From assembly GCA_934630705.1 (NCBI GenBank), contig CAKTWP010000014.1, positions 1 to 54,793 on the forward strand: a stretch of 54,793 nt of DNA, read 5' to 3'. How positions within the stretch are numbered: position 1 is the first letter of the stretch; each line of letters opens with the position of its first letter. Below are positions 41,013-48,381 of the stretch, one piece after another. The notes below the pieces were generated by a model. That model searched no databases and had not been told where the DNA came from. It saw nothing but the letters and a program-made list of their open reading frames with translations. The stretch is from an uncultured Clostridia bacterium. Its GTDB lineage: Bacteria > Bacillota > Clostridia > Christensenellales > Aristaeellaceae. The position numbers and the translations under genes were made by a program.

Positions 41013-41915
41013 ATGATTCTTTGCGATACCCATGCCGACACGCTCTATGGCCGGGCCAGGCGCCCGGATGGCGCTTTTGATGTGACGCTGGACCGGCTCA
41101 AGGCGGGCGGCGTAAGCGTGCAGACGCTGGCTTTGTATGTGGGCGGGAAGCCGGATATTCCGGTGATTGCGGAAATGTTTGAAAAAATGTGGCAGGCCAA
41201 GGACGCATTGACGGCCGAGGGCTGGCAGCAGGTGATGGATCCCCGGGACGCGGTGGACGGGGAAACCCGGTTCATGCTGTCGGTGGAGGGCTGCGATCTG
41301 CTGGCCCGGGATCCCGCCCTGCTTGCGGACTGGCGCAAAAAGGGCGTGCGCATTGCGGCGCTTTGCTGGAACCATGAAAACGTGCTGTGCACCCCCGCCA
41401 GCATTGCGGCAGATACGCCCCTCAAGCCCTTTGGCCGGGAGGCGGCAAAGGAAATGCAGCGGCTGGGCATCGCGCCGGATACGTCCCATCTGAACGAACG
41501 GGGCTTCTGGGATCTGCTGGAAATGGGCGTGGTGCCCATGGCGTCCCATTCCTGCGCCCGGGCGCTGTGCGATCATCGGCGGAATCTCACCGACGATCAG
41601 CTCAAAGCCCTGTTCCAGGCCGGCGGCTATGTGGGCGTGAATTTCTATCCCGCCTTCCTGAGCAGCGATGGCAAGGCAGATCTGGAACGGGTATGCGATC
41701 ATGTGGTTCACATGCTGGAAATGGGCGGCGAAGGCCATGTGGGCTTCGGCTCGGATTTTGACGGCATCGAATGCAAGCCTGTGGGGCTGGACGGGCCCCA
41801 GGATTTCCCCAAGCTCATTTCCGCGCTGCGGGGCCGGGGGCTGGACGAGCGGCTGATCGAAGGCATTGCCGGGCAAAATCTGCTGCGGTACTTTGATCGG
41901 ATCGACCCGCGATAA
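41013..41915 (+). CDS. Membrane dipeptidase family (M19) zinc dipeptidase
   Basis: Zinc-dependent dipeptidase of the renal-dipeptidase family, 300 residues, no signal peptide in this copy. AAGGAGG precedes the ATG at 41013; the longer frame starts inside the promoter. Metal-binding features: CDTHADT (HxD) at residues 4-10, SVEGCDLL (Glu), APDTSHLNERGFWD and MASHSCARAL (two His), and VGFGSDFDG near the C-terminus. First of five closely spaced plus-strand genes (41013-44570). Likely handles D/L dipeptides from peptidoglycan or diet. Confidence 0.93.
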   Translation: MILCDTHADTLYGRARRPDGAFDVTLDRLKAGGVSVQTLALYVGGKPDIPVIAEMFEKMWQAKDALTAEGWQQVMDPRDAVDGETRFMLSVEGCDLLARDPALLADWRKKGVRIAALCWNHENVLCTPASIAADTPLKPFGREAAKEMQRLGIAPDTSHLNERGFWDLLEMGVVPMASHSCARALCDHRRNLTDDQLKALFQAGGYVGVNFYPAFLSSDGKADLERVCDHVVHMLEMGGEGHVGFGSDFDGIECKPVGLDGPQDFPKLISALRGRGLDERLIEGIAGQNLLRYFDRIDPR

Positions 41916-41936
41916 CGCAAGGGAGGAACACAAACG

Positions 41937-42638
41937 ATGCTGGGAATCATTGGCGCGATGGACAGCGAAATGAACGCGCTGTTTGAAAAAATGGAAAACC
42001 GCCGGGAGGAAACGGTGGGCTTTTCCCGTTATATCCAGGGAACGCTGCTGGGGGTGCCCTGCGTACTGGGCCGGTGCGGCATCGGCAAGGTGCATGCCGC
42101 CCTGTGCGCCCAGGCCATGATCCTGCGCTATCATCCGGACGCGATTCTGAATATCGGCGTGGCCGGGGCGCTGCAGGATGAGCTGCGGATTGGCGATGCG
42201 GTGGTGGCGTCCAGCGCGGTGCAGCACGATATGGACACCACGCCGGTGGGCGATCCCCTGGGGCTGATTTCCGGCATCAATCTGGTGCATCTGCCCTGCG
42301 ACGGCGCATTGCAGCGCCTGCTGGAAGAAGCGGCCCGGGAGGCGGATATCCGCAGCATCACTGCCGCCATTGTCACCGGCGATCAATTCGTGGTGGGTCC
42401 GGAGCGCAAGCGGGGCCTTTCGCTGCTGTTTGGGGCCGGGGCCTGCGATATGGAAGGCGGCGCCATCGCCCAGACCTGCTATGAAATGGCCACGCCTTAC
42501 GCCGCCTATCGCGCCATTTCCGATACCGTGGAGGATTCGGGAAGGGAATATTACCTGAATCTGCAGGATGCCTGCGCCGCGTCCGCCCGGCTGTTGGAAG
42601 GGTTTCTGACCAAATGGAAGGAGGCCGCCCGTGGATAA
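41937..42638 (+). CDS. mtnN: 5'-methylthioadenosine/S-adenosylhomocysteine nucleosidase
   Basis: Cleaves methylthioadenosine and S-adenosylhomocysteine to adenine and the thioribose sugar, recycling by-products of SAM use. 233 residues, the family length. Shows IGAMDSEMNAL (catalytic Glu in the first loop), ILNIGVAGAL, GDQFVV, DMEGGAIAQTCYE (ribose-binding Met-Glu) and YRAISDTVED (catalytic Asp). GGGAGG before the ATG; its 3' end overlaps the next gene by 8 bases. Confidence 0.95.
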   Translation: MLGIIGAMDSEMNALFEKMENRREETVGFSRYIQGTLLGVPCVLGRCGIGKVHAALCAQAMILRYHPDAILNIGVAGALQDELRIGDAVVASSAVQHDMDTTPVGDPLGLISGINLVHLPCDGALQRLLEEAAREADIRSITAAIVTGDQFVVGPERKRGLSLLFGAGACDMEGGAIAQTCYEMATPYAAYRAISDTVEDSGREYYLNLQDACAASARLLEGFLTKWKEAARG

Positions 42639-43095
42639 GTGGGATGTGCGGTTCATGGAAATGGCCCGGCTGATTTCCACTTGGAGCAGCTGTTATGCCC
42701 CCGGGCGGGCCATCGGCGCGGTGATCGTGAAGGATAAGCGGATTATGACCACCGGCTATAACGGCGCGCCCGCCGGGATGAAAACCTGCAAGGAGCGGGG
42801 CGAATGCCTGCGCCGGAAGCTGGGCATTGCCAGCGGCACCCGGGCCGAGGTCTGCTATGCCACCCATGCCGAGCAAAACGCCATTCTTCAGGCGGCCAAG
42901 CTGGGCGTGAATATCGACGGGGCCACCCTTTACTGCACCCATCAGCCCTGCTCCATGTGCGCCAAGATGATTGCCAATGCCGGGATTCGGCGGGTGGTCT
43001 ATGAGCAGGGCTACCCGGATGATTTCTCGCTGGAGATTTTCCGGGAAACCGGCGTGATGCTGGAAAAATACGCCCAGGATGAATCTGCGACCTGA
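42631..43095 (+). CDS. dCMP deaminase family protein (ComEB-like)
   Basis: Zinc-dependent deoxycytidylate deaminase supplying dUMP for dTTP synthesis; 154 residues. The GTG start at 42631 overlaps the previous gene and is preceded by AAGGAGG. Motifs: GAVIVKDKRIMTTGYNGAPAGM, CYATHAEQNAI with the zinc His and proton-shuttling Glu, and THQPCSMCAKM with the two zinc Cys. Translationally coupled to mtnN. Confidence 0.94.
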   Translation: MDKWDVRFMEMARLISTWSSCYAPGRAIGAVIVKDKRIMTTGYNGAPAGMKTCKERGECLRRKLGIASGTRAEVCYATHAEQNAILQAAKLGVNIDGATLYCTHQPCSMCAKMIANAGIRRVVYEQGYPDDFSLEIFRETGVMLEKYAQDESAT

Positions 43096-43110
43096 TGGAG
43101 GATACAACCG

Positions 43111-44082
43111 ATGAAACGACGCCTTTCCCTGCTGCTGGCGCTGCTGCTTTGCGCCGCGCTTGTTCCTGCGCTGGCAGACGCCACGCCCAATCCCATTCCC
43201 GTGCTCAGCGAGGATGAAATCACGCCTACGCCCAAGGGCATTCATCATTATATGCTGATCTGCCTGGATTCCTGGGCGGCGGACATTCATAATCCCGGCC
43301 ACACGGACGGGCTGATTCTGGTGACCGTGGATGAATATGCCCGGCGGGTGATGCTCACCTCCTTCATCCGGGATATGCTGATCCAGCGGCCGGACGGCAA
43401 GTTTGGCCGGCTGAACAACATTGTGGATTATTTCAGCCCTGCCATCAAGGGGGGCAAGGATGGGCAGAAGGGCATGGAGGAGCTGATCAAAACCCTGAAC
43501 ACCCATTTCAACCTGGAAATCGACCATTATATCGTGGTGGATTTCCAGCAGGTGCAGAACATCATTGACGCGGTGGGCGGCGTGGACATCACCATCACCG
43601 ATCGAGAAGCCACCTACCTGAAAAACTATTCCATTTCCTCCACGTCCACTACGCCTTCTCTTTCCGGCGGCGGCACCTATCATTTCTCCGGCCATGCGGC
43701 GGTGATTTACATGCGCATCCGCAAGGTGGCCAACATCGAGGGGGAAACCCAGGACGTGGGCCGCACCCGGCGCTCCCGCACCGTGCTCACCACCATTGCC
43801 GACAGCCTGAAGAACGTCACCTATGACGAGGCCCAGAAGCTGCTGGACGTGGTGATTGAGAACACCATCGTCACCAACATGAGCGCCAACGACATGCTGG
43901 ATGCGCTGGATCTGGCCATGGAGCTGAAGGGCACGCCGGTGGAATCCATCCGCATGCCCATTGACGGCACCTATGAGCCCATGCCCGTGGCCGGGATGGC
44001 TACCCAGCAGATCGACTTTGTGAAGAACCGGGAAGCGCTGTGGAGCTTTTTCCTGGACAGCTTTGTGGTGGTGGACGAATAA
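43111..44082 (+). CDS. LytR-CpsA-Psr (LCP) family protein
   Basis: LCP enzymes attach teichoic acids or other wall glycopolymers to peptidoglycan outside the membrane. 323 residues. Core motifs: DGLILVTVDEYARRVMLTSFIRDMLI (substrate and metal-binding Asp/Arg), LNNIVDYF, VDFQQVQNIIDAVGGVDI and GRTRRSRTVL with the catalytic arginines. The N-terminus is a cleavable signal (LLLALLLCAALVPALADA) rather than the usual uncleaved membrane anchor, so the mature protein may be released or held in the wall. GGAGG before the ATG. Confidence 0.92.
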   Translation: MKRRLSLLLALLLCAALVPALADATPNPIPVLSEDEITPTPKGIHHYMLICLDSWAADIHNPGHTDGLILVTVDEYARRVMLTSFIRDMLIQRPDGKFGRLNNIVDYFSPAIKGGKDGQKGMEELIKTLNTHFNLEIDHYIVVDFQQVQNIIDAVGGVDITITDREATYLKNYSISSTSTTPSLSGGGTYHFSGHAAVIYMRIRKVANIEGETQDVGRTRRSRTVLTTIADSLKNVTYDEAQKLLDVVIENTIVTNMSANDMLDALDLAMELKGTPVESIRMPIDGTYEPMPVAGMATQQIDFVKNREALWSFFLDSFVVVDE

Positions 44083-44093
44083 GCGAGGGCGGC

Positions 44094-44570
44094 ATGAACG
44101 GAGCCATTATTTGCGTGGGCCGGCTGCGGGAGAAGTTTTACGCGGCGGCTGCGGAGGAGTATCTCAAGCGCCTGTCCCGCTATGGAAAACTGGAAATGAT
44201 CGAGCTGCCCGATCTGCCTGAGCCGGTGAACGCTTCGGCGGCGGCGCAGCGGCAGGTGATGGAGAAAGAGGGCGAGAGCATCCTGGGCCGCATCCGGCCG
44301 GGGGATCATGTAATCGCCCTGTGCATTGACGGGCAGCAGCTCTCCAGCGAAGCCTTTGCCGAAAAGCTTAGGGCCGGCGACATGACCGGGAAACGCCAGG
44401 TGTTTGTTATTGGCGGCTCCCTGGGGCTGGCCCCTGCTGTGGTGAAGCGGGCGGATGAAAAGCTTTCTTTTTCCAAGATGACCTTTCCCCATCAGCTGGC
44501 CCGGGTGATTCTGTTGGAGCAGCTTTACCGGGGCTGCAAGATCAACGCCGGGGAGCGGTATCACAAGTGA
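44094..44570 (+). CDS. rlmH: 23S rRNA (pseudouridine-1915-N3)-methyltransferase RlmH
   Basis: SPOUT methyltransferase that modifies helix 69 of 23S rRNA. 158 residues, the exact family length. It shows ICVGRLREKFY at the start, HVIALCIDGQQLSSEAFA, the SAM-binding knot with FVIGGSLGL, and the invariant C-terminus FPHQLARVILLEQLYRGCKINAGERYHK (read in parts) ending YHK. GCGAGGGCGGC lies before the ATG; 11 bases after the LCP stop. Last gene of this run. Confidence 0.97.
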   Translation: MNGAIICVGRLREKFYAAAAEEYLKRLSRYGKLEMIELPDLPEPVNASAAAQRQVMEKEGESILGRIRPGDHVIALCIDGQQLSSEAFAEKLRAGDMTGKRQVFVIGGSLGLAPAVVKRADEKLSFSKMTFPHQLARVILLEQLYRGCKINAGERYHK

Positions 44571-44678
44571 CGGGACGATAAACATTCATATGGGGAACCC
44601 GCTTTTGATGCCCAAAGCGGGCTCTCCATTCCTCTCCCGAAAACCGGTGAGGATTAAAATCAGGTTTGCATTGGATGA

Positions 44679-44743
44679 ATAATGCGCCCCGGAAAGGGAA
44701 GAGAACGATGACTTCGTTTCTTTCTTTTCGGGGGCGCGTTATT
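44679..44743. repeat. Dispersed hairpin repeat, family 1, copy 2
   Basis: AATAATGCGCCCCGG ... CGGGGGCGCGTTATT with a GAACGA/TCGTTTC inner region. Lies in the 44571-45000 convergent gap, which holds only hairpin elements. Confidence 0.75.
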
Positions 44744-44788
44744 GTGTGGGAGAAGGTCTTTGCGTCAAAAGCCCTCTCCCGCTCACAC
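44744..44788. terminator. Hairpin, family 2, in the RlmH/MBL convergent gap
   Basis: GTGTGGGAGAAGGTCTTT pairs imperfectly with AAAAGCCCTCTCCC...CACAC. Same general form as the hairpins at 38918, 44943 and 48326. Confidence 0.5.
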
Positions 44789-44830
44789 CAGAAAACCAGC
44801 TGGGATAGGATATGGATTGCGTCCTGTCAG

Positions 44831-44893
44831 CAATGCGCCCCGGATTGGCGAGGAAACAGCTCGTTCGTTTCCTTTTCCAGTCCGGGGCGCATG
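44831..44893. repeat. Dispersed hairpin repeat, family 1, copy 3
   Basis: CAATGCGCCCCGGATT ... AGTCCGGGGCGCATG with GAGGAAAC/GTTTCCTT inner arms; the clearest copy of the family. Confidence 0.8.
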
Positions 44894-44942
44894 TGATAAA
44901 GACGGCAATTCGATCATAGCCCAATGGTTTTTTGGAGGGAGC

Positions 44943-44986
44943 GCGAGGGAACCCTTCTTTGGCTTCCAAAAGAAGAATTCCCTCGC
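44943..44986. terminator. Hairpin, family 2, after the MBL-fold gene
   Basis: GCGAGGGAA...CTTCTTT pairs with AAAAGAAG...TTCCCTCGC. It lies 15 bases past the minus-strand MBL stop. Confidence 0.6.
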
Positions 44987-45000
44987 TTTATATGGTTTCT

Positions 45001-45870
45001 TTATTGCAGCCGTTCCACGGTCCAGCTGTTGCCATCGGTGGCCAGGCGAAGAATGCCCTTTTCACAGAAGAAATACTTGATGCCCTGCTCCCGCAGCTGC
45101 TTGGCGCCGCCGGAATCCTGGCTGCCGCCGGTGATAATCACCAGCTCGGGAGACACCATTTTCAGGAACCCATCCTGCATTTTTTTGTATCCGTGATGGG
45201 GGAATTTCACAATGTCCGCCTTCAGATCCAGACTGTCCGCCTGATCGATCAGCAGCCGCTGGGTGTAGAGCTGGATGTCGCCGGTGAAGAAAATCCGACG
45301 CTGACCGTATTCGATCATCAGCATCACGGATCTGTTGTTCACCCGGGGCAAAAATTCATCCGTGCGCTGATATACGGTGATTTTTACATCCCCGAAATCG
45401 ATGGTATCGCCGTCCTGCACCTGCATGAAATTGACACCCAGATTGTGCAAATCTTCATACACCTTGAAGCGCACCTGATCGCCCTCGGGGTAGTTTTCCG
45501 GGAAGCCCAGCACGAAATTGTCCAGCTTGATTTCCTTGGCCACATGGTTGAACCCGCCAATGTGATCCGCATCCGGATGGGAATTGACGGCATAAGTGAC
45601 CTCCGTCACGCCCAGCCGGTTCAGCAGCGCCTTGGTTTCCTGCCACTGGTTGCCGCCGCAGTCAATAAGCATGGAATAATCGCCATAGCGCACGAAGGCC
45701 GCGTCCACGCCGTAGATCTTGGGGAAATACACTTCCAGCAGCGCCGCATCCTCCGGAAACTGAAACTGGGGAAACAGGCCGCTGACCTTATCGATGATCA
45801 CCGGCTCCGCCTGCGCCGCCAGAGGCAGCAGCAGACAGCAGCAAATCAGCAGGGCAAGCCATTTTTTCAT
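45001..45870 (-). CDS. Secreted ComEC-like metallo-beta-lactamase-fold protein
   Basis: A 289-residue exported hydrolase of the stand-alone ComEC/Rec2 MBL-domain type. The start at 45870 gives a signal peptide (KKWLALLICCCLLLPLAAQAEP) with an AQA-E signal peptidase I site and GGGAGG upstream. The metal site reads SHPDADHIGG (His98, Asp100, Asp102, His103), as in ComEC-type domains, with FFTGD and VKFPHHGYKKM as the later metal ligands. Substrate unknown; in this class nuclease or phosphodiesterase activity is common. It lies 29 bases after the aldose epimerase gene, same direction. Confidence 0.9.
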   Translation of the reverse strand: MKKWLALLICCCLLLPLAAQAEPVIIDKVSGLFPQFQFPEDAALLEVYFPKIYGVDAAFVRYGDYSMLIDCGGNQWQETKALLNRLGVTEVTYAVNSHPDADHIGGFNHVAKEIKLDNFVLGFPENYPEGDQVRFKVYEDLHNLGVNFMQVQDGDTIDFGDVKITVYQRTDEFLPRVNNRSVMLMIEYGQRRIFFTGDIQLYTQRLLIDQADSLDLKADIVKFPHHGYKKMQDGFLKMVSPELVIITGGSQDSGGAKQLREQGIKYFFCEKGILRLATDGNSWTVERLQ

Positions 45871-45899
45871 ACGGGCAATCCTCCCAATCTTTTGATGCA

Positions 45900-46946
45900 T
45901 TACCGGGCTGAGAAGGCGTAAACGGTGGTGGATTGATAGGTTTCCCCGGCGCGAACGGTGGTGGTGGGGAAGTTGGGATGGTTGGGGCTGTCGGGATAAT
46001 GCTGGGTTTCCATAGCCACGCCGGCGAAAGCGCCGTAATGCGCGCCGCCCTTGCCCTCCAGCTTCAGGCCCTGGCCGGAATAAATCTGGATGCCCGGCTC
46101 CGTGGTGAGCACCTGCATCTGCCGGCCGCTCTGCTCATCCCGCAGCACGGCCGCTTCCCGCAGCCCTTGGCCCGGGATCACATAGTTCACGTCATAGCCA
46201 TCCACCGCGTCGATCAGGCGGCATTCCTTGCGCCGGGCCACGCCGTCGCCAATCTTCATGGGCTGGTTGAAATCCAGGGGCGTGCCTGCCACGGGCAGCA
46301 GCGCGCCGGTGGCGATCAGCTCACTGTCCACATCCGTTACCGCATCCGCATGGATCTGCAGGGTGTGGCCCAGCACGTCGCCCTTGCCGGCCAGGTTAAA
46401 GTAGGTATGGTTGGTCAGGTTTACGATGGTGTCCTTGTCGGACTGGGCCATGTAACGAATGGTCAGGCGGCATTGATCGTCAAAGGCGAAGGTTACCTGG
46501 GTATGCAGCTTGCCGGGGAAGCCTTCCTCCCCGTCATGGGCCACATAGGTGAACAGCACCGCGTCCTCCCCGGGCACTTCCAGCACCTCGCCCCGCCACC
46601 ATTTCTTGTCAAAGCCTTCCCGGCCGCCATGGAGGTTATTGCGGCCATCGTTGGGGAACAGGGTATATTCCTGGCCGTTCAGGGCAAATTTCGCACCGCC
46701 GATGCGGTTGCCATAGCGGCCCACGGTGGCGCCCAGATAATTGGGCTTCTGATCGTATTCTTCCAGCGTATCAAAGCCCAGCGCCACATCGGCCAGGTTC
46801 CCGTCCCGATCGGGCACGCGGATGGACACAATATGCGCCCCGAAATCCAGCACGGATACGGACGCGCCGAGATGATTGGTCATGGTATACAAGGTCATGG
46901 GCCGGCCGATGGGGTCTATGCCAAAAGGCTTGGTGGTAATGCTCAT
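45900..46946 (-). CDS. galM: Aldose 1-epimerase (galactose mutarotase)
   Basis: Interconverts alpha and beta anomers of galactose and glucose before their phosphorylation. 348 residues. The start at 46946 has GGGAGGAACC upstream. Motifs: ATVGRYGNRI, NNLHGG with the first catalytic-region His, LTNHTYFNLAG (the substrate-binding His) and TEPGIQIYSGQGL (the Glu region). No signal peptide. Supports sugar use by the loci in this window; first gene of a two-gene unit with the MBL protein. Confidence 0.95.
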   Translation of the reverse strand: MSITTKPFGIDPIGRPMTLYTMTNHLGASVSVLDFGAHIVSIRVPDRDGNLADVALGFDTLEEYDQKPNYLGATVGRYGNRIGGAKFALNGQEYTLFPNDGRNNLHGGREGFDKKWWRGEVLEVPGEDAVLFTYVAHDGEEGFPGKLHTQVTFAFDDQCRLTIRYMAQSDKDTIVNLTNHTYFNLAGKGDVLGHTLQIHADAVTDVDSELIATGALLPVAGTPLDFNQPMKIGDGVARRKECRLIDAVDGYDVNYVIPGQGLREAAVLRDEQSGRQMQVLTTEPGIQIYSGQGLKLEGKGGAHYGAFAGVAMETQHYPDSPNHPNFPTTTVRAGETYQSTTVYAFSAR

Positions 46947-47085
46947 GGACTGGTTCCTCCCTATCAATCAATCGAAAATGATTCCATTCGTTATTATAGA
47001 ATATTTTTGGCCAAAAGAAAAGCATAAAAAGCGCCGCGCCCGGCCAAAATATGCCTGTCAGATCAGCATTTGGGAGGCGAAAAAC

Positions 47086-48036
47086 ATGACACTACGCAGC
47101 GCGATTCCCCAGCGAAAGGAGCGGCCGCTGATTGGTGCGGCGCTGGCGGCCCTTTGCGTGTGCCTTTATCTGGCGTGGCCCCGGGCAGCGGCGGATGGGG
47201 TGCTGGCCGCCCGGGATGGCATCGTTGTTGCCCGGGGCGTGCCGGCGCTTTCGGGGGAGACAATCAGCCTCCCCCGGCGGACGCTGCTGCAGGGAAAGCT
47301 GCTGCTGGTCAGCCCGCAGCATCCCCTGCCGGCGGATTTCCCCCTGCCCAACACCCGGGGCATCCACGCCCAGGTGGGCAGCTATTTGCCGGCGCAGGCG
47401 GATGCGGCGCTTTGGCCCGAGGCGGTTTACGCCCTGTGCGAAATGCAGTTGGCATGGCCGCTGGAAACGGGAGCGGAGCTGACAAGGGGCGCGTTATCCG
47501 CGGCACAGCAGGATGCATGGCAGAAGGCGGCGTTTCAGCGGTTCGCGGCGGTATATCCGCTGGAGGAGGCGCTGAACCGGGCGCGGGCGGCTGTGCCCGG
47601 CGGCGGGGAAAGCGAGCATCAGCTGGGCTATGCGCTGGATTTCTCGTTGACCGGGCCCCTGGCCGTCACCCAGCCCGATCCCCTTTTGCGCAACGACACC
47701 GGCCGTTGGCTTTCGGAAAACGCCTGGCGATATGGCTGGATTTATCGATACGGGCCGGGCAGCCAGGCGGAAGGAGCCTGCGAGGGGATTCATCTGCGGT
47801 TTGTGGGAAAGGCGCATGCGGCGGCCATGCATGCGCTGGGGATGGAACTGGAGGAATATCTGGCACTTTTGCGGCAGGAGCGGGCGCTGACCGTTTCCCG
47901 GGATGGGCAGCCCTGGGCGCATCTCTTCTGCGCGCCCTGCGAAGGGGATTGGCAGATTGCTCTGCTTCCCGGAACGTCTCTGGATGCCAGCGCGGATAAT
48001 ACCGGCTGGGCCGTGGCGGCGATGGTGAAGCAATAA
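47086..48036 (+). CDS. M15 family D-alanyl-D-alanine carboxypeptidase (VanY-like), membrane-anchored
   Basis: Zinc peptidase trimming the terminal D-Ala of peptidoglycan stem peptides. 316 residues. GGGAGGCG before the ATG at 47086. One N-terminal helix (PLIGAALAALCVCLYLAW) anchors it. The VanY core is SEHQLGYALDF (zinc His and Asp), then SENAWRYGWIYRYG and CEGIHLRFVG (catalytic Glu and third zinc ligand His). The C-terminal 70 residues look like an extra beta-rich domain. Divergent from galM. Confidence 0.9.
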   Translation: MTLRSAIPQRKERPLIGAALAALCVCLYLAWPRAAADGVLAARDGIVVARGVPALSGETISLPRRTLLQGKLLLVSPQHPLPADFPLPNTRGIHAQVGSYLPAQADAALWPEAVYALCEMQLAWPLETGAELTRGALSAAQQDAWQKAAFQRFAAVYPLEEALNRARAAVPGGGESEHQLGYALDFSLTGPLAVTQPDPLLRNDTGRWLSENAWRYGWIYRYGPGSQAEGACEGIHLRFVGKAHAAAMHALGMELEEYLALLRQERALTVSRDGQPWAHLFCAPCEGDWQIALLPGTSLDASADNTGWAVAAMVKQ

Positions 48037-48062
48037 AGGGCGCGGCGTAGGCCTGCGATAAA

Positions 48063-48123
48063 CAATGCGCCCCGGATGAGAAAGAAACGATAAGCCGTTT
48101 GCTTTCTTCCATCCGGGGCGCAT
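48063..48123. repeat. Dispersed hairpin repeat, family 1, copy 4
   Basis: CAATGCGCCCCGGAT ... ATCCGGGGCGCATCG with GAAAGAAACG/GCTTTCTT inner arms, 26 bases past the carboxypeptidase stop. Confidence 0.8.
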
Positions 48124-48141
48124 CGTCAATATGCGCGGTAT

Positions 48142-48306
48142 TTACTGTTCCGTGAATTTGCCTGTGCGGCAGCGGACGCTGTGCAGATGGGTGCGGTGCA
48201 GGCCCGGCAGCATGCACAGCACGCCGGCCACCACGTCCATGCCGATAAACAGCATCCGGAAAATCAGCCATTTCCGGGCGGGCTCAAGCCGTGATTTCAT
48301 CAGCAT
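48142..48306 (-). CDS. Possible small membrane protein, 54 residues
   Basis: A short frame starting MLMKSRLEPARKW (ATG at 48306; a second ATG at 48300), then a membrane helix (LIFRMLFIGMDVVAGVLCML) and a basic tail ending GKFTEQ. The upstream AAGAAG is a weak ribosome site. It is flanked by hairpins on both sides and has no known family; it may be a chance frame. Confidence 0.4.
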   Translation of the reverse strand: MLMKSRLEPARKWLIFRMLFIGMDVVAGVLCMLPGLHRTHLHSVRCRTGKFTEQ

Positions 48307-48325
48307 GTCTTCTTAAATGGCGCAA

Positions 48326-48356
48326 GAGGAGGTTCTTTATGGCAAAGAACCTCCTC
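48326..48356. terminator. Terminator, family 2 hairpin, after the mannitol-dehydrogenase-family gene
   Basis: Perfect 13-bp stem GAGGAGGTTCTTT/AAAGAACCTCCTC with a 5-base loop; lies 25 bases past the minus-strand stop. Confidence 0.7.
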
Positions 48357-48381
48357 CTGAATATATTTCCTCTTTTAATAA

